Shown: piece after piece, positions 1 through 6,071 of the stretch
Layout of the letters: every line of letters starts with the position of its first letter
Position numbering within the stretch: the first letter of the stretch is position 1
Assembly (NCBI GenBank): GCA_934757945.1
Contig: CAKVLT010000092.1
Coordinates: 1-7,449, forward strand
Reading direction: 5' to 3'
Source: an uncultured Bulleidia sp.
GTDB taxonomy: Bacteria; Bacillota_I; Bacilli_A; Erysipelotrichales; Erysipelotrichaceae
Length of the DNA: 7,449 nucleotides
Made by a program: the position numbers and the translations under genes
Notes under the pieces: model-generated
Told to the model about the DNA's origin: nothing
What the model saw: only the letters and a program-made list of their open reading frames with translations
Databases searched by the model: none

Positions 1-217
1 GAGTCTGTGGTGTGGAAGATATATAGTTTTTGGCATACATTTCAGCATTTACTCCCTGAAACAGTGTTTTCCCGCTTTGATAACAGGTAATGACACAATC
101 GTTAAGTTTCAGTCTCCATTTGCTGTAGGGAACAGGAGGCTGCTGATATGCACTGTATGCTGTGTACAGTTGATTTTCCTGTGAGGAAGTTAATTTTAAA
201 GTAATAGAATTTGCCAT
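1..217 (-). CDS. rnhC: Ribonuclease HIII, N-terminal part (runs off left edge)
   Basis: RNase HIII cleaves the RNA strand of RNA:DNA hybrids in the cytoplasm. Only the first 72 codons are in the window, reading leftward from the ATG at 217-215. The peptide begins MANSITLKLTSSQ. Around residues 41-55 it has the family's typical C-x-I-T-x-Y-x-S-G-K-x-L-F-Q-G stretch, which belongs to the N-terminal TBP-like substrate-binding domain (DUF3378) that separates HIII from HII enzymes. The catalytic RNase H fold lies outside the window, so activity cannot be judged. Its position, divergent from cvpA-mutS2, matches the known Bacillus arrangement rnhC | zapA-cvpA-polX-mutS2 and supports the call. No Shine-Dalgarno sequence precedes the ATG; AT-rich promoter-like DNA comes to within about 10 bases of it. 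The family name is fairly sure; the exact start is slightly less so. Confidence 0.85.
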   Translation of the reverse strand, partial: MANSITLKLTSSQENQLYTAYSAYQQPPVPYSKWRLKLNDCVITCYQSGKTLFQGVNAEMYAKNYISSTPQT

Positions 218-238
218 AGCTGTATTTTATACTATACT
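211..238 (+). promoter_or_regulatory. Predicted sigma-A promoter of the cvpA-mutS2-uvrC operon
   Basis: A -35 box TTGCCA (211-216, one mismatch to TTGACA) and a -10 box TATACT (233-238, one mismatch to TATAAT) are separated by 16 bases. Transcription would start near 244-246 and leave a leader of about 36 bases before the cvpA ATG at 281. The -35 box overlaps the start codon of the divergent rnhC gene (215-217). It is the only good promoter-like pair I see ahead of the four plus-strand genes. Confidence 0.6.
226..236 (-). promoter_or_regulatory. Possible -10 element for rnhC, overlapping the cvpA promoter
   Basis: Read on the minus strand, the bases are TATAGTATAAA, giving two overlapping -10-like hexamers: TATAGT (236-231) and TATAAA (231-226). 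I find no convincing -35 box at the matching distance. If TATAGT is used, RNA would begin around 224 and leave only about 6 bases before the rnhC ATG, too few for a ribosome site; none is visible. The -10-like core is shared with the plus-strand promoter because TATACTATA reads nearly the same on both strands. Confidence 0.35.
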
Positions 239-270
239 TTGCAGGTGAGCATAGCAGTTTTTTATGTTCC

Positions 271-277
271 AGGAGGT
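271..277 (+). promoter_or_regulatory. Ribosome binding site that fixes the cvpA start
   Basis: AGGAGGT ends 3 bases before the ATG at 281. A TTG at 239 in the same frame would give 14 more residues, but it has no ribosome site and overlaps the end of the -10 box, so 281 is preferred. Confidence 0.8.
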
Positions 278-280
278 TTT

Positions 281-943
281 ATGACAATTTCAACTGGCCA
301 TTTTATATATATCAATATTAGCATTGCATTATTTTTTGTCTGGATGTTTATTACGGGATACAGAAAGGGAATCGTTCGTTCTGTGATTAATATATTCGGT
401 ACAGCTGTTGGTCTTTGGATTGCATGTGTTGCAGGGCCAATCTGTGCCGAGTATGCCCATATCTGGAATGATAGCTGGACTCCACTGAAGGATACACCGA
501 TGCAGGAAACTCTGAGTGTATTTTTGAATGAAATCATCTGGTTTTTGCTGATGTTTATTATTGTGAAGATATTCTTTGCATTCATGGAACATTTTGTGAA
601 AGGATTAAAAAATATACCTGTATTAGGTACACTTTCTTCAGTACTTGGAGGTATTTTACACATGCTTACCGGTATTATCTGGCTGATGATTCTTTGTGTG
701 ATTTTAGGCCTTCCTTGTTTTACAAACGGTGAAGAAGTCATTCAGGGAACATGGCTGAATCCTGTACGTTCTACAGTCAATGTCATTACAAGGGATACTG
801 TGCAGCCATGGATGGAATCTCAGGCTTTTGATTCTTTGATTCATGATGCAGGACAATTACAGCAGGAACAAAGGGATACAATTAAACAATGGCTTAAAAC
901 TCATGGATATTCCCAGGAAGCCGTTGAGGAGGTGGAACAGTAA
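281..943 (+). CDS. cvpA: CvpA-family integral membrane protein
   Basis: The 220-residue protein has about four membrane segments, at roughly residues 8-25, 35-55, 80-101 and 118-144, followed by a soluble, charged C-terminal tail of about 75 residues. The family signature is seen as G-Y-R-K-G-I-V-R-S at 26-34, just after the first segment, and as I-P-V-L-G-T-L-S-S-V-L-G-G at 112-124 leading into the last segment. CvpA was named for colicin V production in Escherichia coli, but its biochemical role is unsettled. In Firmicutes it is usually encoded beside mutS2, as here. The start at 281 is set by AGGAGGT just upstream. The last base of its TAA stop is the first base of the mutS2 ATG, so the two are probably translationally coupled. 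zapA, which precedes cvpA in Bacillus, is absent. Family membership is firm; function is not. Confidence 0.88.
   Translation: MTISTGHFIYINISIALFFVWMFITGYRKGIVRSVINIFGTAVGLWIACVAGPICAEYAHIWNDSWTPLKDTPMQETLSVFLNEIIWFLLMFIIVKIFFAFMEHFVKGLKNIPVLGTLSSVLGGILHMLTGIIWLMILCVILGLPCFTNGEEVIQGTWLNPVRSTVNVITRDTVQPWMESQAFDSLIHDAGQLQQEQRDTIKQWLKTHGYSQEAVEEVEQ
927..933 (+). promoter_or_regulatory. Ribosome binding site for mutS2, inside the end of cvpA
   Basis: AGGAGGT lies 9 bases before the mutS2 ATG at 943, within the last codons of cvpA. It supports independent initiation on top of coupling through the TAATG overlap. Confidence 0.75.
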
Positions 944-3258
944 TGTCATTGGAAACAAGTCTTGAATTTGATGTGATTCGTGATGAAATAGAAAAATTGT
1001 GTTGTTTTTCACTGGGTAAACAGCGTATTCACAATCTGCATCCTTCTTTTGATACATTAACAATTCGTCAGGATACTACACGTGCAAGGCAGGCACTTTC
1101 CAGTGTAGTTTCTTTTGGTCCTTTGCCATTACCGGGTATACGTGATATTTCCATGAGTCTTGAAAATGCTTTAAGAGACAGAGCTTTAAAAGAACAGGAT
1201 TTTGTGCAGATTATACATTTCCTTGAAGGTATGAGTACAACTTTGGCTTATGCACAACAACTGGATAAAGAGAAATTTGCAGATATTCTGGAATTGTTTT
1301 CTACATTGGAATTACAGCCTCAGCTGTTAAGAAAGCTGCAGAGTACTTTTAATGAATATGGAGAAGTGAAGGATAATGCCAGCGCAGAACTCAGATCTTT
1401 ACGCAATCAGCTAAGACATATCGATCATGAAATATCTTCCTGTGCCAATCAATTTTTATCCAGACATTCAGAAAGTGTAGTAGATAATATTGTCACAACA
1501 AGAAATGGCAGAGCCGTAGTACTTGTAAAAGCTTCTTTAAAGAATACTCTTGGAGGAATTGTTTACGGTGACAGTGCCTCCGGACAGGCGAGTTATGTAG
1601 AACCTGCTGCTTTTGTTGCAGTAAATAATAAGAAAGAGTCTTTGATAAATGCAGAACGTGAAGAAATTGCAAAGATTTTAAGAGAATGTACCAAGGAAGT
1701 TGGAAAACATGCATATGTTCTGTTATCCAATGTGGAAACTCTTGCGGTTCTTGATGCGATTTACGCAAGAGCGGAATGGGGAAAACAGCATGATGCCACA
1801 GTGGCTGATCTTACCAATGAAAAACAATTGGATATCCTTGAAGCAAGACATCCTTTAATTGATCCTGAGAAGGTTGTGCAGAATGATTATCATATAGATC
1901 CTCCTCACAGAGTATTACTGATTACAGGTCCTAATACAGGTGGTAAGACAGTTTCTATGAAAGTTATCGGTCTTTTCACTTTAATGACGTATGCGGGAAT
2001 CCCGGTTCCATGTAAAAGTGCGTTGATTCCTTTCTTTGATAAGATCTTTGTGGATATTGGTGATGATCAGAGTGTTGCTTCCTCTTTGTCGAATTTCTCT
2101 GCACATATGATGAAGCAGGCCACATTATGTAAAGAAGCTACAGCGGATTCTCTGGTTTTACTTGATGAAGTAGGGTCTGGTACAGATCCAAGTGAAGGGG
2201 AAGCTCTTGCAATTGCTATCTTGAATGATTTAAGAGAAAAACAATGTCTGACTGTAGCAACAACACACTACAATCGCCTGAAAACTTATGGGAAAAGACA
2301 TAAGGATATTTTACTTGCCAGTGTTCAGTTTGATATGGAAAAACTGACACCGACGTATGTTTATCTTGAAGGGCTGACAGGGCAGTCCAATGCTTTTGAA
2401 GTGGCTTTGAAATATGGTCTTCCAAAATCTATTGTCTCTTATGCAAGATTTTTAAAGAATCAGGCAAAAACCCAGGAAGAAGAACTGATGGAAAAGCTGG
2501 AACAGCAGTTACAGATCAATGTTTTAAAACAGCAGGAACTGGATGCTATGTTACAGAAAAACGGATTACTGGAAAAAGACCTTGAAAAGAAAACAAAACA
2601 GCTGGAAAATACTCGTCAGCAATATCTGGATAAAGCTAAGCTGGAAGCACAGGAATATCTGGAACAGGTAAAGGAACAGGCAGATTCTGTACTTCAGGAA
2701 GTGCGTAAAAAAGGTACTAATGCAAAATATCATGAAATGATAGAAGAAAGAAAGAAACTGGAACCTATTGAAGAGGAACATTCTAAAAAGATAGATGTTC
2801 ATCATACTTTTGCAATGGGAGATGCCGTTGAACTTGTCAGCAGTAATCAGCTGTGTGAAGTTGTCAAACTGGAAAAGAAAGATGTGGTTATATTGCTGAA
2901 TGGCAGAGAGCTGAGAGTCAAAAGAAACCAGATACGTCCAAGCAACAGACATCTTGCACATGTCAAACAGGAACCGGTTGTCTCTTATACTTCTAATGAA
3001 TCCATTTTTACTTCTATGCCTCTGGAATGTAATCTTATCGGCATGCACGTGGATGAAGCACTGGATACTATGGATGCCTATATAGATAATGCCAAAGTAC
3101 ATAATCTGAAGTTTTTCCGTATTATTCATGGAGATGGATCAGGGGCTTTGCGTAAAGCTGTACATAAGCAGCTTGCAAAAGATCCAATGGTTAAAAGCTT
3201 CAGACTTGGCGCCCCTAATGAAGGAGGAACTGGTGCAACTGTTGTTACCATGAAATAA
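943..3258 (+). CDS. mutS2: Endonuclease MutS2 (Smr-domain MutS homologue)
   Basis: At 771 residues this is close to Bacillus MutS2 (about 785). It lacks the MutS mismatch-recognition domain and begins directly with the helical lever/clamp region (about 1-300). The ATPase follows: Walker A GPNTGGKT at 329-336, the D-D-Q-S-V-A-S-S-L-S-N-F-S signature around 375-390, Walker B LVLLDE at 404-409 followed by GSGTDPSEG, and the switch histidine in ATTHYN at 442. A charged coiled coil covers about 505-617, a small KOW-like beta domain about 622-667, and a C-terminal Smr domain about 696-771. Relatives act as dimers, variously in suppressing homologous recombination or in recognising and rescuing collided ribosomes; which applies here cannot be read from sequence. 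The Smr domain keeps HGDGSG (729-734) and the usual GxPxEGGxGxTVV end, but the customary LDLRG motif reads CNLIG at 696-700. uvrC follows after 2 bases. Confidence 0.95.
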   Translation: MSLETSLEFDVIRDEIEKLCCFSLGKQRIHNLHPSFDTLTIRQDTTRARQALSSVVSFGPLPLPGIRDISMSLENALRDRALKEQDFVQIIHFLEGMSTTLAYAQQLDKEKFADILELFSTLELQPQLLRKLQSTFNEYGEVKDNASAELRSLRNQLRHIDHEISSCANQFLSRHSESVVDNIVTTRNGRAVVLVKASLKNTLGGIVYGDSASGQASYVEPAAFVAVNNKKESLINAEREEIAKILRECTKEVGKHAYVLLSNVETLAVLDAIYARAEWGKQHDATVADLTNEKQLDILEARHPLIDPEKVVQNDYHIDPPHRVLLITGPNTGGKTVSMKVIGLFTLMTYAGIPVPCKSALIPFFDKIFVDIGDDQSVASSLSNFSAHMMKQATLCKEATADSLVLLDEVGSGTDPSEGEALAIAILNDLREKQCLTVATTHYNRLKTYGKRHKDILLASVQFDMEKLTPTYVYLEGLTGQSNAFEVALKYGLPKSIVSYARFLKNQAKTQEEELMEKLEQQLQINVLKQQELDAMLQKNGLLEKDLEKKTKQLENTRQQYLDKAKLEAQEYLEQVKEQADSVLQEVRKKGTNAKYHEMIEERKKLEPIEEEHSKKIDVHHTFAMGDAVELVSSNQLCEVVKLEKKDVVILLNGRELRVKRNQIRPSNRHLAHVKQEPVVSYTSNESIFTSMPLECNLIGMHVDEALDTMDAYIDNAKVHNLKFFRIIHGDGSGALRKAVHKQLAKDPMVKSFRLGAPNEGGTGATVVTMK

Positions 3259-3260
3259 GT

Positions 3261-5057
3261 ATGGATAAAGAATATATCAAAGCTAAGCTGCAGAATATTC
3301 CGCATTCCCCTGGTAGTTATCAGATGAAAGATAAACATGGAGAAATTATCTATGTAGGTAAAGCGAAAGACCTGCATAACAGAGTTAATCAGTATTTTGT
3401 GGGCGCGCATGATTTTAAAACTACCAAAATGGTGTCTCATATAGAAGACTTTGATTTCATTGTCACCAAAACTGAAAAAGAGTCTCTTGTACTGGAAATC
3501 AATCTGATTAAGAAATATCGTCCTAAATATAACATTCAGTTTATGGATGACTCCACGTATCCCTATATCAAACTTACAAATGAGGAATACCCAAGAATTC
3601 TGATTGCCAGAGATATGAAAAAGGATAGAAAAGCGAAATATTTCGGACCATTTCCTGATGCTACTGCAGCACGAAATACCCAGAAACTTTTAAGTTCTAT
3701 CTATCCCTTCAGAAGATGTAACAGAATGAAGGATAAAGTGTGTCTGTATTATCATCTTGGACAGTGTCTTGGCCCCTGTGAGTATCCTGTAAAGAAAGAC
3801 GTTTATAAGGATATGAGTGATAAGGTGGTCAGATTTATGAATGGCGATACTTCTTCAATCATTGAAGAACTGACAAAGAAAATGTATGAATCCAGTGAGA
3901 AGCTTGCATTTGAACAGGCAAATTATTATAAGAATATGATTGCCAGTATTCAAAGTGTTGTGAATGATGAACAGCTTATTGAAAAAGATAAGAAAGGAGA
4001 TATGGATGTCTTCTGCTGGCATGAAGATAAAGGGTATATTGCCATTACTGGTTTCCTTGTACGGAAAGGAACAGTATTAAATAAAGAATTTAAACTGCGT
4101 CCTTTATATGGGGATGCACAGGAGGAATTCATTTCATTTCTTTTACAGTATTATCAGGATCATCCTATTACAAGATTACTGTTACTTCCGCAGTCTGTAT
4201 CTTTGGAAAATATTGACAACCTGCAGGAAGTCTTACAGACAAGAGTGTTACAGCCTCAAAAAGGGTATCGCAGAAAACTATTGAATCTCTGTGAGGAAAA
4301 TGCAGTGCGACAGCTGGAGCTGACATTTAAAACTGTTGAAAAACAGGATTCTCAGATTCAGGAGGCTGTGGATCAGTTGTGCAATCTTGCAGGATGCGAT
4401 ATGAGAAGAGTGGAACTGTTTGATAACTCGCACATTTCTGGACAGTTTACCGTTGCTTCATGTGTAGTGTATGAAGATGGTTTACCGGATAAGAAAGACT
4501 ACAGAGTGTATAAACTGCATACAGGAAATTCTGATGTGGATTCCATGAAAGAAGTTGTTTACAGAAGATATTACAGACTGCTTATGGAACAGGGAAGAAT
4601 GCCTGATGGAATTCTGGTGGACGGTGGATGGACACAGATTGAAGCCGCAAAGGAAATATTAGATTCTTTGGATCTGTCTTCTTCCATAAAGATTATGGGT
4701 CTTGTTAAAGACGATAAACATACCACAAGAGCTTTAATGGACACAGATGGAAAGGAACTCGAAGTTTCTAAAGATTCAGCTTTATTCTTTTTACTTACCA
4801 GAATGCAGGATGAAGTTCACAGAGTGGCTATCACCTATCACAGAAAATTACGTCAGAAAGCACAGACAAAGTCTATTCTGGATGAAATAGAAGGTGTAGG
4901 CCCTAAACGTAAAAGACTGCTATTGAGAAAATTTCAGAATTTTACAAATCTGAAAAATGCATCTGCAGAAGAAATTGCACAGTATATACCGGAAAAAACA
5001 GCAAAACTTGTCTATGAAACACTGCATGCTCAGAATGAAGAAAACTCTGATGAATAG
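3261..5057 (+). CDS. uvrC: UvrABC excinuclease subunit C
   Basis: UvrC makes both incisions around bulky DNA lesions after UvrA/UvrB have located them. At 598 residues it is full length (Bacillus about 590). The N-terminal GIY-YIG nuclease has G18-S19-Y20, Y31-V32-G33, R41 and the metal-binding E79. Four cysteines at 153, 161, 169 and 173 match the spacing of the cluster that binds iron-sulfur in E. coli UvrC. The UvrB-binding UVR motif lies at about 199-234. The RNase H-like nuclease has D388 in F-D-N-S-H-I-S-G, D454 in L-V-D-G-G and H520 in D-E-V-H-R. Helix-hairpin-helix DNA-binding motifs span about 539-592 (I-E-G-V-G-P-K). The usual DGGKGQ reads DGGWTQ here. The ATG at 3261 fits the family's N-terminus and has no in-frame alternative nearby, yet no Shine-Dalgarno sequence precedes it; the closest AAGGAGG (3221-3227) is 33 bases away. 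Translation probably depends on ribosomes ending mutS2 at 3258. Confidence 0.96.
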   Translation: MDKEYIKAKLQNIPHSPGSYQMKDKHGEIIYVGKAKDLHNRVNQYFVGAHDFKTTKMVSHIEDFDFIVTKTEKESLVLEINLIKKYRPKYNIQFMDDSTYPYIKLTNEEYPRILIARDMKKDRKAKYFGPFPDATAARNTQKLLSSIYPFRRCNRMKDKVCLYYHLGQCLGPCEYPVKKDVYKDMSDKVVRFMNGDTSSIIEELTKKMYESSEKLAFEQANYYKNMIASIQSVVNDEQLIEKDKKGDMDVFCWHEDKGYIAITGFLVRKGTVLNKEFKLRPLYGDAQEEFISFLLQYYQDHPITRLLLLPQSVSLENIDNLQEVLQTRVLQPQKGYRRKLLNLCEENAVRQLELTFKTVEKQDSQIQEAVDQLCNLAGCDMRRVELFDNSHISGQFTVASCVVYEDGLPDKKDYRVYKLHTGNSDVDSMKEVVYRRYYRLLMEQGRMPDGILVDGGWTQIEAAKEILDSLDLSSSIKIMGLVKDDKHTTRALMDTDGKELEVSKDSALFFLLTRMQDEVHRVAITYHRKLRQKAQTKSILDEIEGVGPKRKRLLLRKFQNFTNLKNASAEEIAQYIPEKTAKLVYETLHAQNEENSDE

Positions 5058-5134
5058 TGTCTGGTTACTGAAACATGAAGACTATGCATTCTGCTAGTGT
5101 CCCTATATAGTAAATATATAACAAGGAGGTTGTT

Positions 5135-5590
5135 ATGAAGAAGGATATGAAGGAAATACTTTCTATGGATAAAATGCCTGATGGTCGCTTACATACTGCT
5201 CTGCTGACTGATGATATGGATGATGTGTTTGCTGCAATGATTGAATTGATTATTGCCTATAGTGTTCATGAAGATTCAGATATTACTTCTACAATGGATA
5301 AGTTGTGGGATTGTTACAGAGGTATGTATGAAACAGAAGATATCCGTACTGCCTTGCCACCAAGTGTATGGGATGGATTTGAAGCTTTTAATCATGTGAT
5401 GGATGATCTCCCGCTTCCCGTAAATGACAGTACTATGGAGGATATTCCAAGTGATGTTTTAAAACTTGTTTCCTACCAGTTTTTGAAACAGGTTGCTGAA
5501 AATGAAGGTAAGTCTATGGAGGCTGTGGCAAGAGATATCCTGCAGGATGAAAAATACCATGGCAATGCACCAGAGATTTATCAGTCTTAA
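5135..5590 (+). CDS. Acidic protein of unknown function, last gene of the repair operon
   Basis: I do not recognise this 151-residue protein. It is strongly acidic (about 32 Asp/Glu against 13 Lys/Arg), with no signal peptide, no clear membrane segment and two cysteines at most, so it is probably cytosolic. The middle (about 25-60) looks helical, with repeated D-D-M-D-D and M-D-x-L-W type stretches. Residues 105-140 (D-V-L-K-L-V-S-Y-Q-F-L-K-Q-V then S-M-E-A-V-A-R-D-I-L) look like two amphipathic helices. AAGGAGG (5123-5129), 5 bases before the ATG, is a strong ribosome site, so it is very likely translated. The 77 bases after uvrC contain no terminator; they hold an AT-rich stretch (5104-5120) but no good -35/-10 pair. 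It therefore probably shares the uvrC transcript, which ends at the hairpin 15 bases beyond its stop. Being last in a repair operon does not itself show a repair role. Confidence 0.8.
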   Translation: MKKDMKEILSMDKMPDGRLHTALLTDDMDDVFAAMIELIIAYSVHEDSDITSTMDKLWDCYRGMYETEDIRTALPPSVWDGFEAFNHVMDDLPLPVNDSTMEDIPSDVLKLVSYQFLKQVAENEGKSMEAVARDILQDEKYHGNAPEIYQS

Positions 5591-5604
5591 TACATAGCTT
5601 TTCA

Positions 5605-5648
5605 ACAGAGTATTGATGCAGTTTTGCACAGAATACTCTGTTTTTTTT
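5605..5648 (+). terminator. Rho-independent terminator of the cvpA-mutS2-uvrC operon
   Basis: A perfect 10-bp stem, ACAGAGTATT (5605-5614) with AATACTCTGT (5632-5641), is followed by an unbroken T tract to 5648. Its loop contains a second small stem, TGCA (5617-5620) with TGCA (5625-5628) around GTTT. It lies 15 bases past the 151-residue gene and before the EIIB pseudogene, so it separates the two. Confidence 0.9.
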
Positions 5649-5678
5649 GTATGCTGAATACAGAAGAAGTATACATAC

Positions 5679-5983
5679 ATGAAGAAAATAGTATTTTTTG
5701 TGCGGGTGTTTTTTCTACATCGTTACTTGTAAACAAAATGAAAGAATTAGCTGTCAGACTTGGAAAAGCGTATCAGATAGAAGCTAACGGATACGTGCAG
5801 ACAGAAAAATATGCCTCTGAGGCAGATTGTATTTTGCTTGGCCCACAAATCAGGTTCAATCTGAAAGAATTAAAAGCATAATATCCTGATGAGCCAATTG
5901 ATGTCATAGATATGAAGATGTATGACACAATGGATGGAGCAGGTACTTTAGGCAAAGCAATGGAACTGATGGGGGATGAATAG
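5679..5983 (+). pseudogene. Broken PTS EIIB component, lactose/cellobiose family
   Basis: The intact family is a roughly 100-residue cytosolic domain that carries phosphate on a cysteine and passes it to the sugar in the EIIC channel. Here the ATG at 5679 reads MKKIVFF and then leaves frame. The next frame resumes with F-C-A-G-V-F-S-T-S-L-L-V-N-K-M and continues through Y-A-S-E-A-D-C-I-L-L-G-P-Q to a TAA at 5879-5881. After that stop, the same frame continues recognisably (Y-P-D-E-P-I-D-V-I-D-M) to a TAG at 5981-5983. One missing T in the T6 run (5694-5699) explains the shift: 305 bases plus one gives 102 codons, the normal size. The stop is one substitution away from AAA (Lys). The phosphocysteine is kept, but the loop reads C-A-G-V-F-S-T-S where a glycine is usual at the fourth place. 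No EIIA or EIIC lies nearby. The upstream site is weak (GAAGAAG). An 85-codon open frame from 5624 begins inside the terminator and is not a credible gene. Confidence 0.88.
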
Positions 5984-5984
5984 T

Positions 5985-6026
5985 AAAGAGGCCTTTTTTC
6001 CCGAATACAGGAAGGAATGCCTTTTT
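5985..6026 (+). terminator. Long hairpin after the EIIB pseudogene, probable old terminator
   Basis: The outer stem pairs AAAGAGGC (5985-5992) with GCCTTTTT (6019-6026), with one G-T wobble. After a C/T mismatch, the inner stem pairs TTTTTTCC (5994-6001) with GGAAGGAA (6010-6017), with two wobbles, around an 8-base loop. The T run serves as both stem and tail, so efficiency as a terminator is uncertain. It starts 1 base after the pseudogene's TAG. Confidence 0.6.
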
Positions 6027-6029
6027 AGC

Positions 6030-6063
6030 AAAATAAAAATCACTTCATTGCTGAAGTGATTTT
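6030..6063 (-). terminator. Terminator of the dicarboxylate/amino acid symporter gene
   Basis: A perfect 12-bp stem (6036-6047 with 6052-6063) closes a 4-base loop at 6048-6051. Read on the minus strand, the stem runs into TTTTTATTTT, a good U-rich tail, 8 bases past the symporter's stop codon. The plus-strand side also ends in T4, so weak two-way action on this convergent junction is possible. Confidence 0.85.
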
Positions 6064-6071
6064 AAAGACTA

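Noticed and set aside
262..741. A 159-codon minus-strand open frame opposite cvpA
   Set aside because: It is the shadow of a well-supported CvpA gene, with no recognisable domain or ribosome site.
2566..3129. A 187-codon minus-strand open frame opposite the end of mutS2
   Set aside because: It lies antisense to conserved coiled-coil, KOW and Smr codons, is rich in Phe/Ile/Leu as expected from the complement of Lys/Glu codons, and has no ribosome site or family resemblance.
5055..5101. Direct repeat TAGTGTC (5055-5061 and 5095-5101) after uvrC
   Set aside because: Seven bases with two copies is too short to mean anything in a 77-base gap; no element boundaries or inverted ends accompany it.
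5104..5120. AT-rich stretch before the 151-residue gene as its own promoter
   Set aside because: TATAGT at 5106-5111 looks like a -10 box, but the matching -35 position reads TATGCA, far from TTGACA. The evidence is too weak to list.
5679..5720. Programmed frameshift in the T6 run that would rescue the EIIB gene
   Set aside because: Even if ribosomes slipped here, the in-frame TAA at 5879-5881 would still remove the last third of the protein, and no stimulatory structure is evident.
5624..5881. An 85-codon open frame starting inside the terminator, as a possible small intact gene
   Set aside because: Its first codons overlap the hairpin and T tract, it has no ribosome site, and all recognisable EIIB sequence starts later. 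It is the shifted frame of the pseudogene, which continues past the stop at 5881.
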